From Olleya namhaensis (GTDB lineage: Bacteria > Bacteroidota > Bacteroidia > Flavobacteriales > Flavobacteriaceae): a DNA stretch of 64,000 bases. The stretch covers positions 1 to 64,000 of the forward strand of contig NZ_FORM01000003.1 of the NCBI RefSeq assembly GCF_900114005.1. The letters are read 5' to 3'. Shown here piece by piece: positions 8,320 through 17,444 of the stretch. Position 1 is the stretch's first letter; each line of letters opens with the position of its first letter. The notes under the pieces were generated by a model. It saw only the letters and a program-made list of their open reading frames with translations. It searched no databases and was not told where the DNA came from. Made by a program: the position numbers and the translations under genes.

Positions 8320-9039
8320 ATGGGAAGAGCTTTCGAATTTAGAAAAGCACGTAAAATGAAACGTTGGTCTGCGATGAGCAAGGCCTTTACACGCATAGGA
8401 AAAGATATTGTGATGGCGGTTAAAGAAGGTGGACCAGATCCAGCTAGTAACTCACGTTTACGTGCAGTTATCCAAAATGCCAAAGCAGTGAACATGCCAA
8501 AAGACAACGTAGAGCGTGCTATTAAAAAAGCAAGTGATAAAAGTCTTGGTGATTTTAAAGAAGTTGTATTTGAAGGTTATGCACCACATGGTATTGCTGT
8601 ATTGGTAGAAACTGCAACAGATAATAACACCCGTACAGTTGCAAATGTGCGTAGTTATTTTAATAAATGTGATGGTAGTTTAGGGACGTCAGGTTCTGTA
8701 GTATTTATGTTTGACCACACGTGTAACTTTAGAGTAAATGCTGAAGGTTTAGACCCAGAAGAGTTAGAATTAGAATTTATCGATTTTGGTGCAGAAGAAG
8801 TATTTGCTGATGATGATGGTATTTTAATCTACGCGCCTTTTGAAAGCTTTGGAGCTATCCAAGCAGAAATTGAAAGTCGTGATATCGAAATATTATCTTC
8901 AGGATTTGAGCGTATTCCTCAAGTTACAAAAGCAGTAACACCGGAACAAGCAGCAGATATTGAAAAATTATTAGAAAAATTAGAAGAAGATGATGATGTG
9001 CAAAACGTATATCATACTATGGAAGAAACTACAGAATAA
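8320..9039 (+). CDS. yebC: YebC/PmpR family protein (TACO1-like)
   Basis: 239 residues. The family was long called a transcriptional regulator, and recent work links YebC/TACO1 to relief of ribosome stalling. N-terminal signatures are GRAFEFRKARK (where most members have AGHSKW), followed by FTRIGKDIVMAVKEGGPDPASNSRLR and NMPKDNVERAIKKA, and later EGYAPHGIAVLVE. The ATG at 8320 gives the expected family start, a -7 promoter box precedes it, and a strong terminator follows. It faces bcp convergently. Confidence 0.93.
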   Translation: MGRAFEFRKARKMKRWSAMSKAFTRIGKDIVMAVKEGGPDPASNSRLRAVIQNAKAVNMPKDNVERAIKKASDKSLGDFKEVVFEGYAPHGIAVLVETATDNNTRTVANVRSYFNKCDGSLGTSGSVVFMFDHTCNFRVNAEGLDPEELELEFIDFGAEEVFADDDGILIYAPFESFGAIQAEIESRDIEILSSGFERIPQVTKAVTPEQAADIEKLLEKLEEDDDVQNVYHTMEETTE

Positions 9040-9063
9040 GTGTTCTTTCAAACTTATAGCAAC

Positions 9064-9093
9064 AAAAAAAGCGACCTCATGGTCGCTTTTTTT
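9064..9093. terminator. Bidirectional terminator between yebC and bcp
   Basis: A 6-bp GC-rich stem (gcgacc/ggtcgc) with loop tcat and seven A / seven T on either side, between convergent genes. Confidence 0.9.
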
Positions 9094-9110
9094 ATACTTA
9101 AATTATAATC

Positions 9111-9566
9111 CTACAGCTCTAAAATTTGTGCTGCGTGATCTTTAGTTTTTACTTTATCAATAACATGGGCTACTACTCCATCTTCATCTACCAAAAAGGT
9201 TTTTCTGTGGATGCCATCATATTCTTTACCCATAAATTTTTTCAAACCCCAAACACCAAAAGCATTAATAACTTCTTTCTCTTCGTCCGCTAATAACGGA
9301 AACGGGAAACTGTATTTGTTTTTAAAATTAGTTTGTCTTTTTTCTGAGTCTGCACTTACCCCCAAAATCTCATAACCTTTATCTTGTAACAGTGTATAGT
9401 TGTCTGTTAGATTACAAGCTTCGGCTGTACAACCAGGCGTACTAGCTTTTGGATAAAAGAAAACAATTAGTTTTTTGCCTTTATAATCCGATAATGACAC
9501 TGGATTTCCATCTTGATCATTTACTGTAAAATTTGGTACTTTATCGCCTTGTTTTAATGTATTCAT
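9111..9566 (-). CDS. bcp: Thioredoxin-dependent thiol peroxidase (Bcp/PrxQ)
   Basis: 151 residues from the ATG at 9566. A TTG at 9590 would add eight residues but sits on a TAnnTTTG promoter box (9588-9595), so the ATG is preferred. The peroxidatic Cys46 is in the TPGCTAEAC motif with Cys51 as the likely resolving residue, and GVSADSEKRQTNF and FPLLADEEK follow as in PrxQ proteins. It reduces hydrogen peroxide and organic peroxides with thioredoxin electrons in the cytoplasm. It is divergent from nth, with a 35-bp gap. Confidence 0.93.
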   Translation of the reverse strand: MNTLKQGDKVPNFTVNDQDGNPVSLSDYKGKKLIVFFYPKASTPGCTAEACNLTDNYTLLQDKGYEILGVSADSEKRQTNFKNKYSFPFPLLADEEKEVINAFGVWGLKKFMGKEYDGIHRKTFLVDEDGVVAHVIDKVKTKDHAAQILEL

Positions 9567-9587
9567 AGTTGTAATTTTGGTTTCATT

Positions 9588-9595
9588 CAAAAATA
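9588..9595 (-). promoter_or_regulatory. -7 promoter box of bcp
   Basis: TATTTTTG on the minus strand (caaaaata on plus) lies 21 bases upstream of the bcp ATG. It overlaps the alternative TTG start and argues against it. Confidence 0.45.
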
Positions 9596-9601
9596 CGACT
9601 A

Positions 9602-10249
9602 ATGACTAAGCAAGAAAAGGTAGATTTTGTTATAAATACGTTAAATAAACTTTATCCAGAAATACCTATTCCGTTAGACCACAAAGATCCGTACACCTTA
9701 TTAGTTGCTGTATTGCTATCTGCACAATGTACAGATGTTAGAGTTAATCAAATCACACCGTTATTATTTGCCAAAGCAGATAACCCGTATGATATGATAA
9801 AAATGAGTGTGGAAGAAATCAAAGCTATTATTAGACCTTGTGGTTTGTCTCCAATGAAAAGTAAAGGTATTTACGGGTTATCAAAAATGTTAGTCGAAGA
9901 CTATAACGGTATTGTACCACAGTCTTTTGAAGCATTAGAAACCTTTCCCGCTGTTGGACATAAAACAGCTGGTGTAGTTATGAGTCAGGCTTTTGGTGTA
10001 CCTGCTTTTCCTGTGGATACACACATACATAGACTTATGTACCGTTGGAATTTAACCAACGGTAAAAACGTACAACAAACAGAAAAAGATGCCAAGCGCT
10101 TATTTCCAAAAGACACTTGGAATGATTTACACTTGCAAATTATTTGGTATGGACGCGAGTATTCTCCTGCTAGAGGTTGGGATTTAGAAAAAGATATTAT
10201 TACCAAAACTATTGGTCGTGCTACCGTTTTAAAAGATTATTATAAGTAG
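9602..10249 (+). CDS. nth: Endonuclease III without the iron-sulfur cluster cysteines
   Basis: 215 residues. This bifunctional DNA glycosylase/AP lyase removes oxidised pyrimidines. The helix-hairpin-helix and catalytic elements are intact: Lys121 in ETFPAVGHKTAGVV and Asp139 in PVDTHIHR, the usual 18 residues apart. In Escherichia coli Nth the C-terminus carries four cysteines binding a 4Fe-4S cluster. Here the same region (YGREYSPARGWDLEKDIITK) has none, so the cluster must be absent. The domain otherwise has full length. Divergent from bcp. Confidence 0.92.
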   Translation: MTKQEKVDFVINTLNKLYPEIPIPLDHKDPYTLLVAVLLSAQCTDVRVNQITPLLFAKADNPYDMIKMSVEEIKAIIRPCGLSPMKSKGIYGLSKMLVEDYNGIVPQSFEALETFPAVGHKTAGVVMSQAFGVPAFPVDTHIHRLMYRWNLTNGKNVQQTEKDAKRLFPKDTWNDLHLQIIWYGREYSPARGWDLEKDIITKTIGRATVLKDYYK

Positions 10250-10287
10250 AACTGATAGATTAATAAGCTGAAAAACATTTGTAACAC

Positions 10288-10689
10288 ATGAAAAATATCG
10301 AATTCAAAATCGGAATACGTCCTAACACATCGGAGATAATTAAACTTTATGATAGCTCAGGAATAACAAGACCTACCAACGATAGTAATCGGATTTCAAA
10401 AATGTATAAAAATTCTAATCTAATTATAACTGCTTGGTTAAACAACGAATTGGTAGGAATAGCACGCTCACTAACAGATTTTTGCTATGCCTGTTATTTA
10501 TCAGATTTAGCGGTAAATAGCGAATATCAAAAAGAAGGTATTGGTAAGCATCTAATAAACCTTACCAAAAAAGAGATTGGACCACAAACGACGCTAATTT
10601 TACTTTCGGCACCATTAGCAATGGAATACTATCCAAAAATAGGTTTTGATACTATTAAAAATGGTTTTATAATTCCGCGAACTGAATAA
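10288..10689 (+). CDS. GNAT family N-acetyltransferase
   Basis: 133 residues, a single GNAT fold. The acetyl-CoA-binding motif A is clear (LSDLAVNSEYQKEGIGKHLI, residues ~72-91, with the QKEGIG pyrophosphate loop), and motif B ends in MEYYPKIGFDTI. The substrate cannot be predicted. It stands alone, 38 bp after nth, and may be read through from it. A terminator follows at 10781-10812. Confidence 0.8.
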   Translation: MKNIEFKIGIRPNTSEIIKLYDSSGITRPTNDSNRISKMYKNSNLIITAWLNNELVGIARSLTDFCYACYLSDLAVNSEYQKEGIGKHLINLTKKEIGPQTTLILLSAPLAMEYYPKIGFDTIKNGFIIPRTE

Positions 10690-10780
10690 TTATAATCACA
10701 TTTTTTCTGATATAATAGGTCCTGAAAAAGTACAATAATTCATTTTCATTAAGGTTAATTACTAAAATGCCTTAAAAATA

Positions 10781-10812
10781 AAAACGTCCTGAGACTATCA
10801 GGACGTTTTCAA
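10781..10812. terminator. Bidirectional terminator
   Basis: A perfect 12-bp stem (aaaacgtcctga/tcaggacgtttt) with a 5-base loop, between the GNAT gene and the convergent 51-aa gene. Confidence 0.9.
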
Positions 10813-10815
10813 AGT

Positions 10816-10971
10816 TTAGTTTTGAAGTGCTTCAAACTTCAAATTTTTATAATTTATAACACTTAAAGCCTTAGAGTAATTTAAAATAAAACTAATTGTT
10901 TCTGCTTTTGGTTCTATTTTAAAGTTTTGTTTTTTTGGGGTATTCGAATGTTCAGAGTAAATTTTCGCCAT
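10816..10971 (-). CDS. Conserved-looking 51-aa basic protein
   Basis: 51 residues from the ATG at 10971. An upstream in-frame start at 11007 would add 12 hydrophobic residues and is less likely. The C-terminal half (PKAETISFILNYSKALS, then YKNLKFEALQN) looks like a conserved helix followed by a short tail, a pattern I associate with very small flavobacterial proteins, but no function is known to me. It lies directly downstream of the ECF sigma gene on the same strand (56-bp gap) and before a terminator, so it may share its transcript. Confidence 0.6.
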   Translation of the reverse strand: MAKIYSEHSNTPKKQNFKIEPKAETISFILNYSKALSVINYKNLKFEALQN

Positions 10972-11027
10972 GTATATATGTTTAAGGTATATACAGATAA
11001 CGAGCAATCAATTGATTTATTGCATTT

Positions 11028-11618
11028 CTAATTTGTTAAAACAATATTATGCTTTTCAATTACTTTTCTCATATTAATTAATGCATAACGCATACGCCCT
11101 AAAGCGGTATTAATACTTACACCTGTACGTTCTGATATTTCTTTAAAACTCATATCATTATACATACGCATAACCAAAACTTCTTTTTGATCTTCTGGTA
11201 ACTCATCTATTAATCGACGTACATCTGCTTCGACTTGCTCCTTAACCATCACTTTTTCAGCGTTTAAAGAGTTATCACTAATTACAGAAAAGATATCAAA
11301 ATCACCTGAATTATCAAATTTTGGCATTCTGTTATTCTTTCTAAAATGATCAATAACTAAGTTGTGTGCGATACGCATAACCCATGGTAAAAATTTACCT
11401 TCTTCATTATACTTACCTCTTTTTAAGGTACGAATAACCTTAATAAAGGTATCTTGAAAAACATCCTCTGCGATGTCTCTATCAAATACTTTAGAATAGA
11501 TAAAACTGTAAATACGTTGTTTGTGTCTTTTAATAAGAATCTCTAAAGAAGACTCATCTCCTTTAATATAGTTACTAACAAGGATAGCATCCGTTATGGT
11601 TATTTTTTGCATAATCAT
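11028..11618 (-). CDS. ECF-type RNA polymerase sigma factor
   Basis: 196 residues. Region 2 spans residues ~25-90 (YSKVFDRDIAEDVFQDTFIKV, then FLPWVMRIAHNLVIDHFRK), and region 4 spans ~130-185 (LPEDQKEVLVMRMYNDMSFKEISERTGVS). The linker is short and region 3 is absent, as in extracytoplasmic-function sigma factors. No anti-sigma factor gene is adjacent. The start at 11618 has a second in-frame ATG two codons later. It is transcribed divergently from uvrA, an arrangement I associate with many flavobacteria. Confidence 0.92.
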   Translation of the reverse strand: MIMQKITITDAILVSNYIKGDESSLEILIKRHKQRIYSFIYSKVFDRDIAEDVFQDTFIKVIRTLKRGKYNEEGKFLPWVMRIAHNLVIDHFRKNNRMPKFDNSGDFDIFSVISDNSLNAEKVMVKEQVEADVRRLIDELPEDQKEVLVMRMYNDMSFKEISERTGVSINTALGRMRYALINMRKVIEKHNIVLTN

Positions 11619-11719
11619 TACTTTTAAGCACCAAAAGCAGGTTTTGGTCTGGGGTTTATAAATTAAAAAGTAATGTTATACTATAGGCTATAAAGTTTTG
11701 TTAATAATATGATATGTTC

Positions 11720-11727
11720 CAAATATA
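11720..11727 (-). promoter_or_regulatory. -7 promoter box of the sigma factor gene
   Basis: TATATTTG on the minus strand, about 100 bases upstream of the sigma factor start. It implies a ~95-base leader. Confidence 0.4.
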
Positions 11728-11816
11728 ACAACAATCATTCCGTAAAAGCAAAAAAAAACATTTTTTTTAACATTTTATTGCACAATAAACCTATTTAAAA
11801 GGTGCTCAACTTGTGT

Positions 11817-11824
11817 TATCTTTG
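11817..11824 (+). promoter_or_regulatory. -7 promoter box of uvrA
   Basis: TATCTTTG matches TAnnTTTG, 22 bases before the ATG at 11847. Because it lies downstream of the GTG at 11802, it rules against that longer start. Confidence 0.5.
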
Positions 11825-11846
11825 TGTTTTAGACGTAAAAACAACT

Positions 11847-14630
11847 ATGACTACACCGCTTTCTGAAGTAAATCCAAAAGAAAACATTATTATAAAAGGT
11901 GCAAAACTGCACAATCTTAAAAATATTGATGTTGTAATACCACGACGCAAACTTGTTGTTATTACAGGACTATCAGGTTCTGGAAAGTCAAGTTTAGCAT
12001 TTGATACCTTGTATGCCGAAGGGCAACGTCGTTATGTAGAAAGTTTAAGTAGTTATGCTAGACAGTTTTTAGGTCGTCTAAACAAACCTAAAGTAGATTA
12101 TATTAAAGGTATTGCGCCTGCAATTGCAATCGAGCAAAAAGTAAATAGTACAAATCCTAGATCTACGGTTGGAACAACTACTGAGATCTATGATTACTTA
12201 AAACTGCTTTTTGCAAGAGTTGGACGCACCTACTCTCCTATTTCTGGTCAAGAAGTTAAAAAAGATACTGTTACAGACGTTACAAATTATATAAAAGGAT
12301 TAGGTTTAAACGAAAAACTACTGCTTTTAGCGCCTTTAGTTTTAGAAGAAGGTCGTGAATTACAAGATAAATTAAGTGCATTAAATGCGCAAGGTTACGC
12401 CAGAATTAAAGTAAAAGATAAAGTTATAAGAATAGACGATGCTAAGGAATTAACATCAACCAAAGATTTGTTTTTGGTAGTAGATCGTATTGTAACAAAA
12501 GACGATGAGGATTTTTATAACAGATTAGCAGATGCCATACAAACTGCCTTTTTTGAAGGTAAAGGCAATTGTTATATAGAAACGTTAGCTGATAATACAA
12601 CCCGTCATTTTAGTAATAAATTTGAATTAGATGGCGTGCTGTTTTTAGAGCCAAACGTACATTTATTTAGTTTTAACAACCCTTATGGTGCATGCCCTAA
12701 ATGTGAAGGTTATGGTGATGTGATAGGTATTGATGACGATTTAGTCGTGCCAAACACAGCACTTTCTGTTTATGAAAATGCCATTTTTCCTTGGCGTGGT
12801 GACAGTATGAGTTGGTATAAAGACCAATTGGTTAACAACTCGCATAAATTTGATTTTCCAATTCATAAACCATATTTTGAATTAAGCGCAGAACATAAAG
12901 CCTTAATTTGGGAAGGAAATGAATACTTTGAAGGTTTAAATAGCTTTTTTGCAGAGTTAGAAAGCAAGGCTTACAAGATTCAAAACCGTGTGATGTTATC
13001 CCGATACAGAGGTAAAACACAATGTAAAGTATGTCACGGAAAACGATTAAGACAAGAAACTAACTATATTAAAGTTGGTAATGCAACCTTAACGGAATTA
13101 GTAGAGTTACCTTTAAATAAATTGGCTGTGTTTTTTAATACGATCGTGTTAAACGACTACGATGCAAAAATTGCAGAACGTTTATTAATAGAAATTAGAA
13201 ACAGACTTAGCTTTTTACATAACGTAGGATTAGATTATTTGACAATAAACCGAAAATCTAATACCCTTTCCGGAGGAGAAAGCCAACGTATAAATCTAGC
13301 AACCTCTTTAGGTAGTAGCTTAGTTGGATCTATGTATATATTGGACGAACCTAGTATTGGTTTACACCCAAAAGATTCTGAACGCTTGATACAAGTTTTA
13401 AAACAACTCCGTGATTTAGGAAATACTGTAATTGTGGTAGAACATGATGAAGATATCATGAAGGAAGCGGATCAAATTATAGATATTGGTCCTGAAGCTG
13501 GTACTTTAGGAGGAGAAGTTGTTGCAGTTGGTACGTATGCTGATATTCTAAAATCAAACTCTTTAACCGCACAATATTTAAATGAAACCCTAAAAATTGA
13601 AGTGCCTAAAACACGTCGTACTAGTAAATATAGTGTTGATATTATTGGTGCTAGAGAAAATAATTTAAAAAATATAGATGTCTCTTTTCCATTAGAAATG
13701 CTAACAGTTATTACTGGTGTTTCTGGAAGTGGAAAAAGTACATTGGTTAAAAAAATATTATTTCCGGCAATACAAAAACACTTAACTGGTTTTAGTGATA
13801 AAGCAGGACAGTTTACAGAACTAAAAGGAAACTATAGTATTGTAAAAAACATCGAATTTATTGACCAAAACCCTATAGGAAGATCGTCTAGATCAAACCC
13901 GGTGACTTATGTTAAAGCTTATGATGACATCAGAGCGTTATATTCTAAACAAAAACTAAGTACTATCCGTAATTATGCAGCTAAACACTTTAGTTTTAAC
14001 GTGGATGGTGGACGTTGCGAAACCTGTAAAGGTGAAGGTGAAGTGACTATTGAAATGCAATTTATGGCTGATGTCCATTTAGAATGTGAAACTTGTAAAG
14101 GAAAACGTTTTAAAAAGGAGGTCTTAGAAGTCACTTTTGCAGATAAAAACATTGATGACATTTTAAATTTAACTATTGATGATGCTATTGCCTTTTTTGA
14201 TAAAAATGGCGTTTCTAAAATCAAAAATAAATTACAACCATTGCAAGATGTTGGATTAGGTTATGTTGCTTTAGGCCAAAGCAGTTCTACCCTTTCAGGT
14301 GGAGAAGCACAACGTATTAAACTAGCTACTTTTTTAGGTAAAGGAAACACAAAAGATAAAACCTTATTTATTTTTGACGAACCTACAACAGGTTTACACT
14401 TTCATGACATTCAGAAATTATTAAAATCCTTTTATGCTTTAATAGCTAAAGGACATTCTATAATTGTTGTGGAGCATAATTTAGAATTGATTAAATGTGC
14501 AGATCATATTATAGATTTAGGTCCTGAAGGTGGAGAAAATGGTGGTAAATTAGTCGCTTTTGGAACACCTGAAGAGATTATAAAGGTAAAAGCTAGTGTT
14601 ACTGCGCAATATTTAAAAGACAAACTATAA
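11847..14630 (+). CDS. uvrA: Excinuclease ABC subunit A
   Basis: 927 residues from the ATG at 11847. The GTG at 11802 would extend it across the promoter box. It is the damage-sensing ATPase of nucleotide excision repair, acting as a dimer with UvrB. There are two ABC modules: Walker [10 protein letters not shown] near residue 38 and GVSGSGKST near 620, signature LSGGESQR near 475 and LSGGEAQR near 815, with DEPSIGLH and DEPTTGLH Walker B regions. Zinc-binding CxxC pairs occur at CPKC, CKVC/C and CETCKGEGE...CETCKGKR. Full length, no disruption. Confidence 0.96.
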   Translation: MTTPLSEVNPKENIIIKGAKLHNLKNIDVVIPRRKLVVITGLSGSGKSSLAFDTLYAEGQRRYVESLSSYARQFLGRLNKPKVDYIKGIAPAIAIEQKVNSTNPRSTVGTTTEIYDYLKLLFARVGRTYSPISGQEVKKDTVTDVTNYIKGLGLNEKLLLLAPLVLEEGRELQDKLSALNAQGYARIKVKDKVIRIDDAKELTSTKDLFLVVDRIVTKDDEDFYNRLADAIQTAFFEGKGNCYIETLADNTTRHFSNKFELDGVLFLEPNVHLFSFNNPYGACPKCEGYGDVIGIDDDLVVPNTALSVYENAIFPWRGDSMSWYKDQLVNNSHKFDFPIHKPYFELSAEHKALIWEGNEYFEGLNSFFAELESKAYKIQNRVMLSRYRGKTQCKVCHGKRLRQETNYIKVGNATLTELVELPLNKLAVFFNTIVLNDYDAKIAERLLIEIRNRLSFLHNVGLDYLTINRKSNTLSGGESQRINLATSLGSSLVGSMYILDEPSIGLHPKDSERLIQVLKQLRDLGNTVIVVEHDEDIMKEADQIIDIGPEAGTLGGEVVAVGTYADILKSNSLTAQYLNETLKIEVPKTRRTSKYSVDIIGARENNLKNIDVSFPLEMLTVITGVSGSGKSTLVKKILFPAIQKHLTGFSDKAGQFTELKGNYSIVKNIEFIDQNPIGRSSRSNPVTYVKAYDDIRALYSKQKLSTIRNYAAKHFSFNVDGGRCETCKGEGEVTIEMQFMADVHLECETCKGKRFKKEVLEVTFADKNIDDILNLTIDDAIAFFDKNGVSKIKNKLQPLQDVGLGYVALGQSSSTLSGGEAQRIKLATFLGKGNTKDKTLFIFDEPTTGLHFHDIQKLLKSFYALIAKGHSIIVVEHNLELIKCADHIIDLGPEGGENGGKLVAFGTPEEIIKVKASVTAQYLKDKL

Positions 14631-14655
14631 TAAACATTACAGTTAACAACGTTAA

Positions 14656-15228
14656 ATGGGTGATTTAGAACCTATCAAAAAAAAGGTATCTACAAAACCC
14701 GCAGTAAGTGGAGGTGCTAATTTTGAAACACATGTTTTGTCTCAGACTAGAAATGGGTTTAAATTTAAGCCATCTTTAGGCTTTGCCCTATTTACACTGT
14801 TATTTGTTAGTGTTGCTTATGCCTTTTTGTACGCAGGTATTGCCTTGTATATAAAGACTCAAAATTTTGACTTTATATTTAGTCTTGTAACATTAGTAGG
14901 AACTATGTTTTTTATTGCAGGTAACTATTTACTGATTTCTTATTTTTCGCCCATTGTTTTTAATAAACATTCCAATCGTTTTTATCGCGGATTTAATAAA
15001 CACAGCTCAAAGAAAAGTACTGTATTATCAAACATTGTTGCTTTACAGATTATTGGCGAAACTATATCTGGTGAGAATGGTAATTACAAAAGCTTTGAAC
15101 TTAATTTAGTACTAAAAGATGCTTCACGAATTAATGTGGTGGATCATGGCAAACTAAAAACTATTATTATTGATGCTGAAGTATTAAGCAAACATTTTAA
15201 CCTTCCTATTTGGCATGCAACGTCTTAG
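14656..15228 (+). CDS. Two-helix membrane protein of unknown function
   Basis: 190 residues. A soluble N-terminal ~40 residues precede two strong hydrophobic segments (residues ~43-70 and ~75-100). A cytoplasmic-like C-terminal domain follows with alternating beta-type sequence (VALQIIGETISGENGNYKSFELNLVLKD). This resembles membrane-anchored PH-like or DUF-type domains, but I recognise no family. It starts 25 bp after uvrA and may be cotranscribed, without an obvious functional link. Confidence 0.65.
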   Translation: MGDLEPIKKKVSTKPAVSGGANFETHVLSQTRNGFKFKPSLGFALFTLLFVSVAYAFLYAGIALYIKTQNFDFIFSLVTLVGTMFFIAGNYLLISYFSPIVFNKHSNRFYRGFNKHSSKKSTVLSNIVALQIIGETISGENGNYKSFELNLVLKDASRINVVDHGKLKTIIIDAEVLSKHFNLPIWHATS

Positions 15229-15308
15229 TGTTTCGGTTTACAAACAATAGTTGTAACCCAAAAAAGCAGCTTCATTAAGTCTATACCTTTTTATTTATAA
15301 GGCTTTTA

Positions 15309-15333
15309 ATTTCGGTTTAACCGAAAAAAAATT
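15309..15333. terminator. Weak hairpin between convergent genes
   Basis: ttcgg/ccgaa with a 5-base loop followed by eight A. It is short, so activity as a terminator for the minus-strand or plus-strand gene is uncertain. Confidence 0.35.
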
Positions 15334-15363
15334 AGAATACTACTTCCCTATTTAAATTTTGAT

Positions 15364-16413
15364 TTAATAAAACAAAAAAGAAACAAACGCTAACACCACA
15401 AAAGCAATAGGAACCAATATTGCCAAAAACACAAAGGAAATAACACCACTTTTTAGTATACTATAGCGCCAACGTTGATTGTAAAAATGCTTGACAGCAA
15501 TTACAAAATAGATAAAAACAGATAGCGTAATCAACAAATTAACCCAACTAGGGACATCTATAATAAGGTTGGTAATTAATAAGATGCTAAACACCATAAA
15601 AATGAAAGCGAAAAAATAGAACGAAAATACTAAATGATAAGCATAGCGTCCTTTTTTCCAATAAAACAACTTTAGAAATAAAGCAAAAATAGGTAACAAT
15701 ATAAATAATGCAATTGGTGTGGCATTTATCATAGAGATCCATATCGAACCTGCTTTTCTGTCCTTATGAAATTTTAACATTTGAGGATACAACATCTTGT
15801 CAAACCAACCCGGATTGTCGGCCATTCCCATTGCTTTATAAATAGTGTCATTAGAGGCATTTGCAGCTAGTAGAGCATCTATTTCTTGAGTATTATATCC
15901 AAAGGATACGGAATTATTTGACTTAATATCCTTTTGAGAGACTATGGAGTCAATCGCTTTATCAGACATTCTAGTCAGTGTTTTGTTTTTAATTAATGCG
16001 GTACGCATTTCTTCTCTTTTAACGGAATCTACATCCTTAGTTTGAATCTGATTTAATACGTTGTTTGATTCGGCTTTAAAACCTTCATTTAGGTCTTGTT
16101 CTACTTTGTTCATCTGAAAAGAAAACAAAAAGAAAAATACAAATGTTATAAATAAGTACAATTGGGCGGGATGCAAAAAAGACAAACGCTTCCCTCCTAT
16201 AAATTGATTTGGTAAAAAACCCGGCTTAGTCATTAAGGGTATAAAACTCTTGAAGAATTTAGAATCCCATAGTAGATAGTTGTTTAAAGTATTATAAAAC
16301 AAAATTCCAAGCGTTAAATCCTCTTTATCCTTCATTCCGCAATGCGGACAAAAATCAAATCCAGATTTAAAATCACTCTCGCAATTTTTACACGTGTTAT
16401 ACTTTAAAGACAT
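15364..16413 (-). CDS. DUF3667 zinc-ribbon membrane protein
   Basis: 349 residues. The N-terminus carries a zinc ribbon (CKNCESDF...CPHCG, Cys pairs near residues 8-11 and 22-25), followed by the DUF3667 signature MTKPGFLPNQFIGGKRLSFL near residue 65 and LYLFITFVFFFLF. About five membrane helices are visible, one at ~85-103 and four between ~230 and 345, separated by a polar periplasmic or cytoplasmic insert (~105-225). Function unknown. Monocistronic, with a divergent ~200-bp gap to the sigma-54-type promoter of the next gene. Confidence 0.85.
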   Translation of the reverse strand: MSLKYNTCKNCESDFKSGFDFCPHCGMKDKEDLTLGILFYNTLNNYLLWDSKFFKSFIPLMTKPGFLPNQFIGGKRLSFLHPAQLYLFITFVFFFLFSFQMNKVEQDLNEGFKAESNNVLNQIQTKDVDSVKREEMRTALIKNKTLTRMSDKAIDSIVSQKDIKSNNSVSFGYNTQEIDALLAANASNDTIYKAMGMADNPGWFDKMLYPQMLKFHKDRKAGSIWISMINATPIALFILLPIFALFLKLFYWKKGRYAYHLVFSFYFFAFIFMVFSILLITNLIIDVPSWVNLLITLSVFIYFVIAVKHFYNQRWRYSILKSGVISFVFLAILVPIAFVVLAFVSFLFY

Positions 16414-16534
16414 TGGTGGTTGGTTTTTACGATAGTAAATATAGCATTCTTTTTAATACTTTTTGGTTTACATCAAGAATAAAACCATGTCTTTAAACGG
16501 TTTGAAACACTAGTAAAACCAACGTTTAACAAGT

Positions 16535-16551
16535 TTGGCACAGCTATTGAA
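16535..16551 (+). promoter_or_regulatory. Sigma-54 (RpoN) type promoter
   Basis: TTGGCAC-N5-TTGAA fits the -24/-12 consensus TTGGCAC-N5-TTGCA with exact spacing, about 67 bases before the start of the secreted protein. The same element precedes its paralog at 17445. Confidence 0.65.
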
Positions 16552-16618
16552 ACTATCTAATCAATATAGCGAATGCCGAAACGCTTAATTAGTAGGCAAA
16601 ATCTAAATCCTTAATACT

Positions 16619-17281
16619 ATGAGAAAATTAGTACTATTATTTACAGGTATGTTAATTGGATTAACTACCGTAACAGCAGAAACTAAATCTGCATCGCAAG
16701 GTGAAGATTTAGTATTAAACAGAAATTATTACGCACAACCAATATTGTTTGTAGAGCGTGGTGTAGAATTTTTAATTTTTCCTGACGGAAGTTTTGATTT
16801 TAATACACAATTAGAACAAACACAAGGTGACAATTATTACAGACGTAGCACTACAAATCGTAGATCTGTAAATACAACTTATGGTGCACCAGGAACACAA
16901 GTTACCTATTCTACCCCTAGAGACAGAGGTATGATTGTAACACATGATCGTGATGGTAAAGTAAGACGTATTGGACATGTGTTTTTAAACTATAACAGAA
17001 CCGGACAAATCAAACGTTTAGGATCTGTATATATCGCCTACAACCGTCAAGGTTTAGTTAGTCAAATTGGAAGCATGCGTTTAAAATACAACAGACATGG
17101 GCATTTAATTAAAACCATTGGTCATGTTAATAGAGCAAATACAAGTAACTATGGTGGTCAACACCATAATAACACTGTAGATTATAATACATACAATGAT
17201 TATAATACTAATGATGATAACTACTATTATAAAAAAGGTGTAAAAACTAAAAAGACTAAAGTTGTTAAAACAAGAAAATAA
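16619..17281 (+). CDS. Secreted protein with YNR-type repeats, paralog 1
   Basis: 220 residues with a signal peptide (cleavage expected around residue 20, TVTA|ET). After an aromatic N-terminal block (VERGVEFLIFPDGSFDFN) there are about four short repeats of the type G-x-V-x-L-x-Y-N-R-x-G-x-I/L (residues ~110-175), then a Tyr/Asn/Asp-rich stretch and a Lys-rich C-terminus. It shares this architecture with the next gene. Cell-surface or periplasmic location is likely; function unknown. Preceded by a sigma-54-type promoter and followed by a terminator, so transcribed alone. Confidence 0.75.
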   Translation: MRKLVLLFTGMLIGLTTVTAETKSASQGEDLVLNRNYYAQPILFVERGVEFLIFPDGSFDFNTQLEQTQGDNYYRRSTTNRRSVNTTYGAPGTQVTYSTPRDRGMIVTHDRDGKVRRIGHVFLNYNRTGQIKRLGSVYIAYNRQGLVSQIGSMRLKYNRHGHLIKTIGHVNRANTSNYGGQHHNNTVDYNTYNDYNTNDDNYYYKKGVKTKKTKVVKTRK

Positions 17282-17303
17282 TATCTTTTTTGCCCTAAAG
17301 ATA

Positions 17304-17336
17304 AACCCCGTAAATTTTTATTTACGGGGTTTTTTA
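17304..17336 (+). terminator. Rho-independent terminator
   Basis: A 9-bp stem (ccccgtaaa/tttacgggg) with a 6-base loop and T-tract, 25 bases after the stop of the 220-aa gene. Confidence 0.9.
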
Positions 17337-17393
17337 TGTGATAAAATTAAAACAAGACACCTAAACCCCTTACTATTACTAGGTTTTTGATTT

Positions 17394-17410
17394 TTGGCAC
17401 GATGCTTGTA
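17394..17410 (+). promoter_or_regulatory. Sigma-54 (RpoN) type promoter
   Basis: TTGGCAC-N5-TTGTA matches the -24/-12 consensus with one mismatch at the -12 side, 35 bases before the ATG at 17445. It is the second of a pair in front of paralogous genes. Confidence 0.7.
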
Positions 17411-17444
17411 ATTAGTTAATTGTTCAATCTTAAAACAATACATT

